64,000 nt of DNA from DYRB01 sp963709645 (GCA_963709645.1 CAVPXP010000049.1:1-64000); one strand, 5' to 3'. Shown: positions 26,011 through 36,139, numbered from the stretch's first letter. Numbers and translations are program-made. Notes: generated by a model not told the origin, from the sequence alone.

Positions 26011-26397
26011 TTACGGACGGCGCCAGAACCAAAGCAGTAACAACGCAACGCCGGCGTGTAGCGCAACGCCTGGCCACAACAGCAGGCCGTGCAAGTGCCA
26101 AACCAGTCCCAGGTACGCGAGGTACAGCGCAACGAGGCCGTTGTATGCCAGCATCGCCAGGAACGGCGCCAGACCCCTATCGGCGCGCTCCTGACCCGGC
26201 CAACACGCCACCCCCAGCGCGAGCAACGCAATGCCGAAGGTCCGGCCGAGGACCGTCCCCACCCCCGAGACGTCGACGCCCAGTAATAAAGCGGTGACGA
26301 TGCTCGGATCGGCCATCAGTACGAGACCGGTCCCGACCTCCAGAATGGCCGCGAAGGCAAGGGGCTTGCCCAAGCGCATAGGACGCAGGGCCTTCAC
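26011..26397 (-). CDS. Four-helix inner-membrane hypothetical protein
   Basis: 128 residues with four predicted membrane helices: PLAFAAILEVGTGLVLMADP, GRTFGIALLALGVACWPG, FLAMLAYNGLVALYLAYLGL and HAGVALLLLWFWRRP. Starts two bases after the arylsulfatase stop, so it is surely co-transcribed. Small proteins of this shape often follow arylsulfatase genes. No catalytic residues are visible. A scaffold or transport-helper role is possible, but function is unknown. Confidence 0.7.
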   Translation of the reverse strand: MKALRPMRLGKPLAFAAILEVGTGLVLMADPSIVTALLLGVDVSGVGTVLGRTFGIALLALGVACWPGQERADRGLAPFLAMLAYNGLVALYLAYLGLVWHLHGLLLWPGVALHAGVALLLLWFWRRP

Positions 26398-26399
26398 GA

Positions 26400-28908
26400 C
26401 TAATCCGTCGCCTTGGCGACTGCTGCTGCGGCGGCCCGCTGATCCTCGGCCGTCAGCTGAGACGGGCCGAGGTCGAAGGTCAGCTTGTCGATCGAGCCCG
26501 TGAAGCGGAACGGCAGCTCGTAGCTGTCGTCTACGCCGGTGCGGGTATCGAGCCCAACGTCGAGGGTCTCATCGATGGTCATCATGAGCGGGATCGTATG
26601 CTCCAGCGTCTTGCGGGCCAGCTCCTTGCCGTCCACCGTGAAGACACCGGTGCCGCCCTTGCCAGGGCCGGGACCGTCGTACTTGAAGTCGAACACGAGC
26701 CTGTGCTTGCCGGGCGTGAGTGCACGACCGAACACATCCTCGCCAACGATGCCGCCGACACCGCCTTCCCAACGGAACCGCTCCAGATCGAGGAGGTTGT
26801 AAACAAAGACCGGCTTGCCGCCTTGCAGGAACATCCCGTAGCCGCCAAAGCGCCCGCCCAGCGTTACGATCATCCCCTCCGCCCCGCCCTCGGGAACGGT
26901 GATCTCCGCGGTGATGGTGTAGTCCCTGTCCAAGATGCTGGGCGCGTTGCCGACGGGGAATGCCGGCGTTTTCACCCGTATAGGTGAATACCGTCCGCCC
27001 GGCGACTGCGCTGGGTCGCGGCGTCAGCAGACGAGAGAAGGCCGTGTTGTCCAGGGGGAAGACGTTGTATTTTTCGGCCTCCGTCCGGAACAACGCCTGC
27101 ATTTCCTTGAGCTTGTGGGGCTCCTTGGCTGCGAGGTCGTTGTTCTGCGAGAAGTCCTCGGCGATGTGGTAGAGCTCCCATTTGTAACCGTCGACGACAT
27201 CGGGCAACTTGCCCGTCGCCAAGTCCCAGGGCGGGGCGAAAGGCGTCGTATTGGCCATCCACCCGTCGTGATAGATCCCGCGGTTGGCGGCCATCTCGAA
27301 ATACTGCGTGTGGCGCCGCGACGCGGCCTTGGCGTTGGCCTGGTCAAAGGTGTAGGCCATGCTCACGCCTTCGATGGGCGCTTGCGGGATGCCGTCGACC
27401 GTGGCCGGCGCTTGAATGCCGGTGGCTTCAAGGATGGTCGGCACGATGTCGATGACATGGTGGAACTGGCTGCGGATGGCACCGACATCCTTGATGTGGC
27501 CGGGCCAGGAAATGGCCAGACCCTGCCGCGTTCCGCCGAAATGCGACGCCACCTGCTTGGTCCACTTAAAGGGCGTATCAAAGGCCCAGGACCAGCCGAC
27601 TGCCATGTGCGGGTAGGTCTTGTCCGAGCCCCAGTCGTCGTAGTGCAACAACTCCAGGGCTTCGGGTTCTTTCAGAATGCCGTTGTAGGCGGTGAGCTGG
27701 TTGTAGGCGCCGTACAGGGTGCCTTCCGGGCTGGTACCGTTGTCGCCGCAGATGTAGATGATGAGCGTGTTGTCGAGTTTGCCCATGTCCTCGACCGCCT
27801 GGATGACACGGCCAATCTCATCGTCCGTGTAAGCGGCGTAGCCGGCAAAGACCTCCGCCTGGCGCGCGTAGAGTTTCTTTTGCAGCAATGACAGCGATTC
27901 CCACCTCGGTATCTCGGACGGCCAGGGGGTGAGCTGGGTGCCTTCCGGGATCACGCCAAGCCGTTTCTGGTTGGCGAAGATCTCCTCGCGCAACTGCTCG
28001 TAGCCCATGTCGAACTGGCCTTTGAATTTCTCGACCCATTCCGGCTTCGGCTGGTGCGGCGAGTGGGTGCCGCCAGGCACGTAATAGACGAAGAACGGTT
28101 GATCGGGTGCGGCCGCGTTCAGATCGCGCATGTGCTTGATGGCCTCGTCGGCCAGGTCGGTGGTGAGGTTGTAGTCCTTCTTGCCGACCCACGGGAAGAT
28201 TTGGGTATGATCGCGGAACACGAAGGGGGTCCACTGGTCGGTCTCGCCGCCCATGAAGCCGTAGAAGTACTCGAAGCCCATCCCCGACGGCCATTGGTCA
28301 TAGGGACCGGCCGCGCTGAGCTGAAACGCCGGCGTATTGTGGTTCTTGCCGAACCAGGATGTGGCATAGCCGTTGTCGCGGAGGATGGTGCCGATGCTGG
28401 CCTTCTCCGGGCTCATGACGGAGTCGTAGCCCGGGTAGCCCGTGGACAACTCCGAGATCACGCCGAAGCCCATCGAATGATGGTTGCGGCCGGTAATCAG
28501 GGCGGCCCGCGTGGGCGAGCACAGGGCCGTGGAGTGGAACTGGGTGTAACGCAATCCTGCCTCGGCGACGCGGTCCAGCGCCGGCGTCGGGATGACGCCG
28601 CCAAAGGTGCCGGAAACCCCATAGCCCTGGTCGTCGGTCATGATGAGGAGGACGTTGGGCGCGCCCTTGGGCGGCACCACGCGTGGTGGCCACCATGGCT
28701 TGGAATCGACGGCGCTTTCCTTGATGACGCCACCGAACTTCATCGGTTCCGGCGGGATTTGCTTGCCGTCGATCGTCAACGTGGCGTCCGGCGAGCCCAA
28801 CACGCCGGTGACTTCTTGCGCCGCTGCCGGGCTCGCGGCCAGGATCGCCGCAAGTCCAAGCGCCGCGCCGACCGCTGCGGCGCCTATCCGATTCGGTTCG
28901 AGGGCCAT
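26400..28908 (-). CDS. Periplasmic Cys-type arylsulfatase, one frameshift near the C-terminus
   Basis: About 830 residues. Signal peptide to SPAAAQE, then VLLIMTDDQGYGVSGTFGGV (metal-binding Asp pair) and the sulfatase signature ALCSPTRAALITGRN. The Cys in C-x-P-x-R is matured to formylglycine by an FGE enzyme, not encoded in this window. Further conserved parts are TSWFGKNHNTP and IIYICGDNGTSPEGTLYGAY. A shift near 26970 is needed to reach the C-terminal beta-sandwich (DRDYTITAEITVPEGGAEGM, ELPFRFTGSIDKLTFDLG). It hydrolyses sulfate esters to feed sulfur or carbon. A GGGAG nine bases upstream supports the start at 28908; a start at 28923 is possible. Confidence 0.9.
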
Positions 28909-29178
28909 GTTCAAAGCTCCCATGGTTGGGTCATAAGCAGTTCTTGGGTTGGCCTGGTGGGGGACGGTCCACTCGACAGGCTTGCTGCGTTCATGCCGGC
29001 GCCTGCCTGTACTCAAGGAATCGGGTCGTGGCCAGGACTACGGGGGCTGATCGCTGCCCTGGGCGTGAGCGAGGACGCTGCACAGCGTCAGGGCTGGCTC
29101 ATCCTACCGTCCCACCAGGGATTCCAATTGACAGTTTCGGCCAAAGCGCGAAACGTCCGCGGCACGGGAGCAAATTGA
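28909..29178. promoter_or_regulatory. Divergent promoter region between arylsulfatase and AraC genes
   Basis: 270 bases without a gene between two head-to-head genes, so it should hold both promoters and the regulator's sites. No clear -10/-35 pair or inverted repeat was identified by eye. Confidence 0.45.
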
Positions 29179-30226
29179 ATGGCGGGTAACCTGGATCGGC
29201 CGCAGCCGAGCCCTCAGGCGGAGCCCCCGGCGGCCGCACAGGGCATCGTGCGGGTCGCTGCGCTGTTGCGCATGCCGTCGCTGCTGCGCGAGCATGCTGT
29301 CGATCCAACGGACCTGTTGGCAAGCGTCGGGCTCGACCCCTGCACCTTCGATGATCCAGACAACCGCATCCCCTACAGCGTCGCCGGTCGGCTGATCGCG
29401 CGCTGCGTGGAGGTGACGGGATGCCAGCACTTCGGGCTGCTCATCGGACAAGGGGCGACGATCTCGTCGCTGGGAATACTGGGCGAGCTGATGCAGTGCT
29501 CGCAGACCGTTGGTGCGGCGCTGCGTAGCCTGATGTTGCATCTGCACCTACAGACGCAGGGCGGGGTGCCGACGCTTGGACGTAGAGGGTCAAACCGCCA
29601 GCTTCGGCTACGCCATCTACCAACGCGACATGCGTGCTACGGCACAGGGCTACGACCTGGTCATGGCCTTCGAATGCAACATCATGCAAGGCCTGTGCGG
29701 CGCTCATTGGAGGCCGAGCGAGGTGTGGTTCTCCCACGGCAGGCCCAAGGATATTCGCCCATACCAGCAATGGTTTCACTCAGACCTGCGCTTCGATGCG
29801 GACCGCACGGCCATGATGTTCCCCAAGACCTGGCTCGACCGTGCGCTGCCCGGGTCCGACCCAAGGCGGCACCGGGCACTCCAGTGCGAGATCGCGGCCC
29901 GTGCGCTGTTGACGCCGGATGACCACGCCGAGCAGATTCGCCGGGCGCTGCGCGCGATGGTCCCGAGCGGACTGGCGTCGGAGGCCATGGTATCGAGACT
30001 GTTGGCGATCCCCGCGCGTACACTCCGCCGGTACTTGGCGGCGCAGGGCACGAGCTTCAGGGAGTTGTTGGAGGAGGTTCGCTACGAGATCGCACGCCAG
30101 TTGCTTGCCGATACGGATCTGAGCACGGCCGAGATTGCACATGTGCTCCACTATGCCGACGCAAGTGCATTCACGCGCGCGTTCCGTCGCTGGACTAATT
30201 TGCCGCCCGCGGCCTGGCGAAGCTGA
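29179..30226 (+). CDS. AraC-family regulator, one frameshift
   Basis: Begins MAGNLDRPQPSPQAEPPAAA. The N-terminal ligand-binding domain (MPSLLREHAVDPTDLLASVG, YSVAGRLIARCVEVTGCQHF) is the arabinose-binding-like type found in OruR/ArgR-like AraC proteins. A shift near 29575 leads to VEGQTASFGYAIYQRDMRAT and the C-terminal double HTH (SRLLAIPARTLRRYLAAQGT, STAEIAHVLHYADASAFTRA). The last helix FRRWTNLPPAAWR is standard. It is divergent from the arylsulfatase gene, so it is probably its activator, perhaps responding to a sulfated substrate. The shift is single and both domains are well kept, which points to a base-call error. Confidence 0.85.
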
Positions 30227-30564
30227 CGTGAGGTCCGCCGAGGGTCGGGGGCAGAGCATTAGCTGATCGACGAAGGAGTTGGCGTCGCCGCCAGTGGTTT
30301 CGATCCGGACACCGACCTAGCTGTCAGCTTATCCACCCATTGCCGACACTCGGGCAGACATTGTCACCGTCCGCAGTGGGTCGCTGACCGCCCGTTCGCG
30401 GACACTTGGGGCCGAGGGCCCGGTCGACGGTCGCTGACCGGCCAGTTGCCGACGCTGGTGTTTCACCGGCCGTGGTCCGCAGTCGCGACACTGCAGCCGG
30501 TCGGCGAGACTTCCAAGCGACACCAGAAACGGCTCTGTTGAACCTGTTCCAGGTCAGGACCGGC
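30227..30564. other. Intergenic stretch with short direct repeats
   Basis: No gene. Two imperfect 23-base direct repeats beginning GTCGCTGACCG lie at 30380-30402 and 30430-30452, with related GCCGACACT-type words nearby. They end just before the left end of the IS element and may be remains of earlier insertions. Confidence 0.4.
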
Positions 30565-30769
30565 ACTGTCAGACGACCTGATCTCGCCCGTTAACCCCTG
30601 TCCGGGCGACGCCTGAAATAACCCTTTTTATTCAGCAGGAAGCGGGCGCCATCAAGTGGATGGGGCGGTGCTGGTCTGGACCGTGCCCGGATTCTAGAAT
30701 GACCCCGGTTGCGCGCCCGGGCGGAACCGGCGTAGCTCCACCGTGTTGGTCGTGCCGGAGTCCCTGCCG

Positions 30770-31243
30770 ATGCCACAGATGCAACTGCCGTTCTTTCCTG
30801 AGGGGGTCACGCACATCACCCCCCTGCTGGCGTTCCGCAAAGAGGACGGGCGAGTCGTCTACTTCAACGGCAGCATGCCGGTGTTCGTCCACGATGAAGC
30901 GGACCTGGCCTCGTTTCGCATGATCACCGCCCAGTTCTGCGTCAACGGCAATGCCAAGCAGGCCGAGATTGCCCAGGCCTTTGGGGTGGCGAAGATCAGC
31001 CTCAAGCGCGCGGTCAAGCGCTATCGGGAGGAGGGGCCAAAAGGGTTCTATGTGCCGCGCAAGGGTCGCGGGCCAGCGGTGTTGACACCCGCGGTGTTGG
31101 TCGAGGCCCAGCAGTTGCTCGACGACGGCTTGGAGACCGCGGTGGTCGCCGAGCGCTTGGGGGTCAAGCCCGACACCTTGTCCAAGGCGGTGCGCGCGGG
31201 GCGTCTGCACAAGCCGGTAAAAAAAACGCCGGCGTCGCGCTGA
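30770..31243 (+). CDS. IS OrfA, HTH part of the transposase
   Basis: 157 residues from ATG 30770 (a GTG at 30743 is also in frame). MPQMQLPFFPEGVTHITPLL is followed by FCVNGNAKQAEIAQAFGVAK and RAVKRYREEGPKGFYVPRKG, a helix-turn-helix of the transposase N-terminal type, then a second HTH-like TAVVAERLGVKPDTLSKAVR. The frame ends 15 codons or fewer after a run of eight A (31219-31226), a slippery site from which a -1 shift leads into OrfB. Confidence 0.75.
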   Translation: MPQMQLPFFPEGVTHITPLLAFRKEDGRVVYFNGSMPVFVHDEADLASFRMITAQFCVNGNAKQAEIAQAFGVAKISLKRAVKRYREEGPKGFYVPRKGRGPAVLTPAVLVEAQQLLDDGLETAVVAERLGVKPDTLSKAVRAGRLHKPVKKTPASR

Positions 31244-32976
31244 CGACCAAGAGCGAGCGCAGCGCCGCCGACCGTGCCGCCCCGATGGGCGTGGCCGCGG
31301 CGGATGTCGAGGGGCGTCTGGCCGCCAGCGTCGGCGAACTCGCTGCGGTGGCCCCCCGGTTTGTCCCGGCGCTGGATGTGCCCAATGGCGGTCTGCTGTG
31401 TGCGCTGCCGGCCTTGCTGGCGGTGGGGCTGCTGGACGACGTCGAGCGTCATCTGACGTTGCCCAAGGGCTACTATGGCCTCGACAGCTTGTTGCTGCTG
31501 CTCGCCTTCATGGCCCTGGCGCGGTTGGAATCGATCGAGTCGCTGCGCTACTGCGCCCCGGGCGAGTGGGGCAACCTCCTGGGGCTGGATCGCGTCCCGG
31601 AAGTGCGCACCCTGCGCGCCAAGATCCACCTGTTGGCCCGCGAGGAGCAACCCGCGCAGTGGAGCGCGGCCCTGTGCGAGCGTTGGATGGCCGCCGTGCC
31701 CGAGCAGGCCGGGGTGCTCTACATCGACGGGCATGTGCGCGTCTACAACGGCAGCCAGACCCAACTGCCGCGCCACTACGTGGCCCGCCAACGCCTGTGC
31801 CTGCGGGCCACCACCGACTACTGGGTCAACGCCATGGACGGCCAGCCGTTCTTCGTCGTCAACCAAGCGGTCGACCCGGGACTGATCCAGGTCATCGAGG
31901 GTGAGATCGTACCGCGGCTCGATGAATGCGTCCCGGCACAAGTGCCGTGCGACTTGCTGCAGGCCGATCCCCTGCGCCATCGTTTCACCCTGGTGTTCGA
32001 CCGCGAAGGCTACTCGCCGGAGTTTCTCCGGCGCATGAAGGCCCAGCGGATCGCCTGCCTGACCTACCACAAATTCCCCGGCGCGGATTGGTCGGCGGAG
32101 GAATTCGTCCCCGCTCGGGTGCGTCTGGCCAGCGGCGAGGTCGTCACCATGGAATTGGCCGAACGGGGCACCCGCCTGAGTAACGGCCTGTGGGTCCGCG
32201 AGGTGCGCAAGCGCAGCGCGCGCGGCCATCAAACCGCCATCCTATGCACCGACTATCGCAGCGAAGCGGCCCCCTTAGCCGCGGCCATGTTCGCCCGCTG
32301 GTCGCAGGAAAACTTCTTCAAGTATGCCCGCGAGCACTACAGCCTGGATCGCTTGGTCGACTATCGCACCGAGGCCATTTCCGAGCCCCTACAGGTCGTC
32401 AACCCCGACTATCGCCACCTCGACGGACAGGTCCGCTCCACCACCGGCAAGCTCAATCGCCGCCTGGCGAACTTTGCCGCCATCACCCTGGACGAGCCCA
32501 TCGAGCCCGAGCATGTCGAGCCGTTCATGCGGCGCAAAGCCTCACTTCAAGAGGAGATCGAAACGCTGCAACGCGAGCTCGATACGCTCAAGGCCAAGCG
32601 CAAGGAGACACCCCACCACATCACCATCGAGGAGCTGCCCGAGGAGGCACGCTTTCGCCAGCTCAGCACCCAGAGCAAACACCTCGTCGATACCATCAAG
32701 ATGATTGCCTACCGCGCCGAAACGGCGATGGCTAACAGCCTGCGCGAGCACCTCAAGCGGCCCGACGAGGCGCGGCGGCTGCTCTGCGCCCTCTACACCA
32801 CCGAAGCCGACCTGCTGCCAGACCCCGCGGCGGGGACCTTGACCGTCCGCTTGCACCACTCGGCCAACGCCGCGACCGACCAGGTCATCGAGAAACTCTG
32901 CGAGGAACTCAACGCGACGGAGACGGTTTTCCCCCGCACCAATCTGCGCCTGGTGCTGAAACTGGGCTCAGCGTAA
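31223..32976 (+). CDS. IS OrfB, DDE-type transposase body reached by -1 frameshift
   Basis: Translated mainly as an OrfAB fusion: no ribosome site precedes the first ATG (31285) and the frame is open back through the A8 run. VGLLDDVERHLTLPKGYYGL and LLLAFMALARLESIESLRYC are followed by VLYIDGHVRVYNGSQTQLPR (first Asp), FTLVFDREGYSPEFLRRM (second Asp) and WSQENFFKYAREHYSLDRLV (Glu), a plausible DDE triad. A coiled-coil region (LQEEIETLQRELDTLKAKRK) follows. Ends LRLVLKLGSA 28 bases before the right end. No internal stops, so the copy may still be active. Confidence 0.8.
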
Positions 32977-33195
32977 ATTCGTCGAAGTCAGGTCATCTGA
33001 CTGTCCGCAAAGCGGATGAACCTGCCTCTCAGTACGGGGAGGGTGAGCGTCCGCAGGCCGGGGGGTGCGCGATATCAACGTCAAGCAAGCCCATTGTCCG
33101 GCAGAATGTTGGGAACGGCCGGATTTCGGGTCGGCTGGCAGCCGTCTCCCGTTGGTGCGGCTGCGCGGGAATGTTTCTTACATGGGTCGGGCATC

Positions 33196-33615
33196 ATGGA
33201 CCGCTTCACACGCAACTATCTGATTGGACTCGGACCTGTCGTCGCCGTGTTGATCGCCGCGTGGGTGATTTCGAGCTGGGATCCTGGCGCCTCCAGACTC
33301 AATCAGCTTCTCGAAGCCGATGCCGAGCTCGCCGCCTATCCCTATCAGTTTCGCGTGGCATCGTTACAGGGCGGCGTGGCCACCATGAAGAGCCCACGTT
33401 CGTTCGATGTCCCCGTGGCCCATTTCCTCGCGATCATCGAGCCGCGACTGGCCGGAAAGGACGCGGACCATCCTGACATGATGGCGGCCCAGGCCACCTT
33501 GGCCTACCACCAGAAACGCGCGCAGGAGATCGTCGAGAGCCAGCCCGCGGTCACCGCGGTTCGCTGGACGCTCGACCGAGACTGGTATGCCGCGCGAGGT
33601 GTACCTCTGCAATAG
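33196..33615 (+). CDS. Hypothetical protein with one N-terminal membrane helix
   Basis: 139 residues. MDRFTRNYLIGLGPVVAVLI leads into AAWVISSWDPGASRLNQLLE, an uncleaved membrane anchor, followed by a periplasmic part: ELAAYPYQFRVASLQGGVAT, then SPRSFDVPVAHFLAIIEPRL and QEIVESQPAVTAVRWTLDRD. I recall no named family. It stands alone between the IS element and the peroxiredoxin gene and has no clear operon partner. Confidence 0.6.
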   Translation: MDRFTRNYLIGLGPVVAVLIAAWVISSWDPGASRLNQLLEADAELAAYPYQFRVASLQGGVATMKSPRSFDVPVAHFLAIIEPRLAGKDADHPDMMAAQATLAYHQKRAQEIVESQPAVTAVRWTLDRDWYAARGVPLQ

Positions 33616-33739
33616 GGCCGGAATTGCCTGCGAGCCGAATCCGCTGCTCCCCTGGATCAACCTTGCCCTGCCCGCACACGACGCAATACCCGCACGCTGT
33701 ATTTTTACGCATGATCCGGCGAGCGCATCGCGGTGAATG

Positions 33740-33755
33740 ATTGCGAATTCGCAAT
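33740..33755. promoter_or_regulatory. 16-bp palindrome upstream of the peroxiredoxin gene
   Basis: ATTGCGAATTCGCAAT is a perfect palindrome about 127 bases upstream of the peroxiredoxin start, in an AT-richer promoter region. A candidate operator for a redox-responsive repressor. It does not match OxyR spacing that I know. Confidence 0.5.
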
Positions 33756-33882
33756 AGGAGTGAGCGATACGCTCAGTCTGGACAAACAATTAGCGCGACA
33801 AATAAGCCTTCTCTAATATACCTCCTGACGCCGGGACTCATCCCCGGAATCGAGACCCCACAGACTCATGAGGAGGTTCATC

Positions 33883-34533
33883 ATGGAAACAACCGCTCAA
33901 AACATTCCCGCCATGCCGCGCCTGAACGAGCCGGCCCCTGCCTTCGATGCCCCGACCACCCACGGTCGCAAGACGCTGGAGGACTATCGCGGCAAGTGGC
34001 TGGTGCTGTTCTCGCACCCGGCCGACTTCACACCGGTGTGCACCACGGAGTTCATCGCCTTCGCCAAGCGCCATGCCGACTTCCAGGCGCTCGACTGCGA
34101 GCTGCTCGGGCTGTCCATCGACAGTCACTACTCGCACATCGCCTGGGAGCGCAACATCAAGGAGAAGTTCGGCGTCGAGATCGGCTTCCCGATCATCGCC
34201 GATCTCTCGATGCAGGTGGCCAAGGCCTACGGCATGATCCAGCCAGGTGCGAGCGATACCTCGGCGGTGCGCGCCACCTTCATCATCGACCCGGAGGGCG
34301 TCCTGCGCGCCATGGTGTACTACCCGATGAGCAACGGCCGCTCGATCGACGAGTTCGTGCGCCTGGTGAAGGCCATGCAGACCTCCGATGAGCACAAGGT
34401 GGCCACGCCGGAGGGCTGGCAACCCGGGGACAAGGTGATCGTGCCGCCGCCCGCCACCGCGGAAGCGGCTGCGGCCCGGATGGACGAGGGCTACGAGTGC
34501 TCCGACTGGTACTTCTGCAAGAAGGCGCTCTGA
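33883..34533 (+). CDS. Peroxiredoxin of the Prx6/1-Cys-like subfamily
   Basis: 216 residues. The peroxidatic site is FSHPADFTPVCTTEFIAFAK (Cys about residue 51) and the C-terminal domain PEGWQPGDKVIVPPPATAEA is typical of Prx6. Two more cysteines in GYECSDWYFCKKAL at the very end resemble the archaeal decameric form, in which they help resolve the oxidised Cys, so it may not be strictly 1-Cys. It reduces hydrogen peroxide and organic peroxides in the cytoplasm. The start at 33883 is preferred: GAGGAGG stands seven bases upstream. A strong terminator follows. The next gene is a cytochrome c peroxidase, so the pair covers both cytoplasm and periplasm. Confidence 0.92.
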   Translation: METTAQNIPAMPRLNEPAPAFDAPTTHGRKTLEDYRGKWLVLFSHPADFTPVCTTEFIAFAKRHADFQALDCELLGLSIDSHYSHIAWERNIKEKFGVEIGFPIIADLSMQVAKAYGMIQPGASDTSAVRATFIIDPEGVLRAMVYYPMSNGRSIDEFVRLVKAMQTSDEHKVATPEGWQPGDKVIVPPPATAEAAAARMDEGYECSDWYFCKKAL

Positions 34534-34560
34534 AGCTCACAAGGTTGACGCGCTCAACCA

Positions 34561-34586
34561 AGGCCGGGCGATCCCCGGCCTTTTTC
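34561..34586 (+). terminator. Rho-independent terminator after the peroxiredoxin gene
   Basis: GGCCGGG-cgatc-CCCGGCC stem followed by TTTTTC, 28 bases after the stop codon. Confidence 0.8.
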
Positions 34587-34733
34587 TTGACTTGCGACCG
34601 TGCCGATGCGCCGCTCAGGGGACGAGCGCTGACGAAACTCAATGCCGAATAACCGTGTAGTGGCTACCCTCCTTCGACTGCGGGTCGAGGAAGTGCCCGC
34701 TAATCGAGAACGACTGTCCAATCGGAGGATTTC

Positions 34734-35732
34734 ATGAAGACCCTATCAAGTCTTGCCGGCTCGCTGGTGGCAGCGGGCCTGACGGCCGCTTCCTTGAGCG
34801 TGCTCGCCGACGAGCCCATCCAACCCATCCGCCCGGTGCAGAACATCAATCTCGCGCAGGTCGAGCTGGGCAAGAAGCTCTATTTCGACCCGCGCCTGTC
34901 CAAGTCGGGCTTCATCTCCTGCAACTCCTGCCACAACCTGAGCATGGGCGGGACCGACAACCTTCAGACCTCCATCGGCGACCACTGGCAGCAGGGGCCG
35001 ATCAACGCACCGACGGTGCTCAACTCCAGCCTCAACGTCGCCCAGTTCTGGGACGGCCGGGCGGCGGACCTCAAGGCCCAGGCCGGCGGCCCTATCGCCA
35101 ACCCCGGCGAGATGGCGGCCTCCCACACCCTGGCGGTCGACGTGCTGAAATCGATCCCCGAGTACGTCACCGAGTTCAAGCTGGTCTTCGGCAACGACAA
35201 GATCACCATCGACGAGGTGACCCAGGCCATCGCCGAGTTCGAGAAGACCCTGGTCACCCCCAACGCGCGCTTCGACCGCTGGCTGCTCGGCGACCAGGAC
35301 GCCCTCACCGCGACCGAGGTCGAGGGCTACAACCTGTTCAAGAACAGCGGCTGCGTCGCCTGCCACAACGGCGAGGCCGTCGGCGGCAGTTCCTTCCAGA
35401 AGATGGGCGTCGTGGAGCCCTACAAGACCGACAGCACGGCCGTGGGCATGGCCGGCGTGACGGGTAAGGACGCGGACCGCATGAAGTTCAAGGTGCCGAC
35501 GCTGCGCAACGTCGAGATGACCTATCCCTACTTCCACGACGGCGCGGCACAGACCCTGACCGAGGCGGTGGACATCATGGGCCGGCTCCAGCTCGGCAAG
35601 AAGTTCACGCCCGAGGAGAACGCCAAGATCGTGGCGTTCCTCAAGAGCCTGACGGGCGATCAGCCAAGCTTCCTGATGCCAATCCTGCCGCCTTCAACCG
35701 ACAAGACCCCGCCGCCGAAGCCGTTCGGCTAG
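34734..35732 (+). CDS. Di-heme cytochrome c peroxidase
   Basis: 332 residues. Signal peptide MKTLSSLAGSLVAAGLTAAS to VLADE. Two c-type heme sites, CNSCH (about residue 62) and CVACH (about residue 205), with the family's LSKSGFISCNSCHNLSMGGT and VAQFWDGRAADLKAQAGGPI. MKFKVPTLRNVEMTYPYFHD and MGRLQLGKKFTPEE complete the CcpA/MauG-type fold. It reduces periplasmic hydrogen peroxide with electrons from small cytochromes. It has its own ribosome site (CGGAGGA) and terminator, so it is likely a single-gene transcript next to the peroxiredoxin. Confidence 0.93.
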   Translation: MKTLSSLAGSLVAAGLTAASLSVLADEPIQPIRPVQNINLAQVELGKKLYFDPRLSKSGFISCNSCHNLSMGGTDNLQTSIGDHWQQGPINAPTVLNSSLNVAQFWDGRAADLKAQAGGPIANPGEMAASHTLAVDVLKSIPEYVTEFKLVFGNDKITIDEVTQAIAEFEKTLVTPNARFDRWLLGDQDALTATEVEGYNLFKNSGCVACHNGEAVGGSSFQKMGVVEPYKTDSTAVGMAGVTGKDADRMKFKVPTLRNVEMTYPYFHDGAAQTLTEAVDIMGRLQLGKKFTPEENAKIVAFLKSLTGDQPSFLMPILPPSTDKTPPPKPFG

Positions 35733-35757
35733 GCTCCGCGGACCTAGCAACACAGCC

Positions 35758-35787
35758 AAAGCCCGACCGAGATGTCGGTCGGGCTTT
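35758..35787 (+). terminator. Rho-independent terminator after the cytochrome c peroxidase gene
   Basis: AAAGCCCGACCGA-gatg-TCGGTCGGGCTTT, a 13-bp perfect stem with flanking A and T runs; it should work in both directions. Confidence 0.88.
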
Positions 35788-35833
35788 GTAGTCTGGCCTA
35801 TCCGCACGCGCAGCTTTTGTGAGGTGAGAACGA

Positions 35834-36139
35834 ATGAAAGCGTTTTTGATCAATCCCGAGAGCAAATCCATCGAGGCGGTCGACATCCAAAGCCAGGACG
35901 ATATCGCCAGGCTGATCGGATTCGACACCATCGAGTCCGATGCCGTCGGAAGCGCCGGAGACCGCCTGTATTTTGACGAGGAGTGTTTCCTGCGCGGGAC
36001 CACCGGGCGCTTTCAGATCGACCAGGTCATCCCGGTCTCAGGCAAGGCTCTAGTCGTCGGCACGGCCGATGATGGAACGACGCTGAGCGACGCGACGACG
36101 GATATCGACGGACTGCGCAGCCGCATCAAGTACCTTTGA
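35834..36139 (+). CDS. Conserved hypothetical protein
   Basis: 101 residues, MKAFLINPESKSIEAVDIQS, then QDDIARLIGFDTIESDAVGS, LYFDEECFLRGTTGRFQIDQ and GKALVVGTADDGTTLSDATT. Soluble, acidic, probably alpha/beta. The pattern (MKAFLI-P-x-I-E-V at the start and a central D-E-E-C-F) looks like small DUF3846-type proteins, but I am not sure. GTGAGGTGAGAACGA precedes ATG. Flanked by a terminator upstream and relic sequence downstream. Confidence 0.65.
   Translation: MKAFLINPESKSIEAVDIQSQDDIARLIGFDTIESDAVGSAGDRLYFDEECFLRGTTGRFQIDQVIPVSGKALVVGTADDGTTLSDATTDIDGLRSRIKYL

Larger units (their letters stand above)
30565..33004 (+). mobile_element. Insertion sequence, about 2.44 kb, with 22-bp imperfect inverted ends
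   Basis: Left end ACTGTCAGACGACCTGA (30565 on) matches the inverted right end ACAGTCAGATGACCTGA (33004 back) at 18 of 22 positions. The element holds two overlapping frames, orfA with an HTH and orfB with the transposase core. No clear target-site duplication was seen. The IS family could not be named with confidence. Confidence 0.75.
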
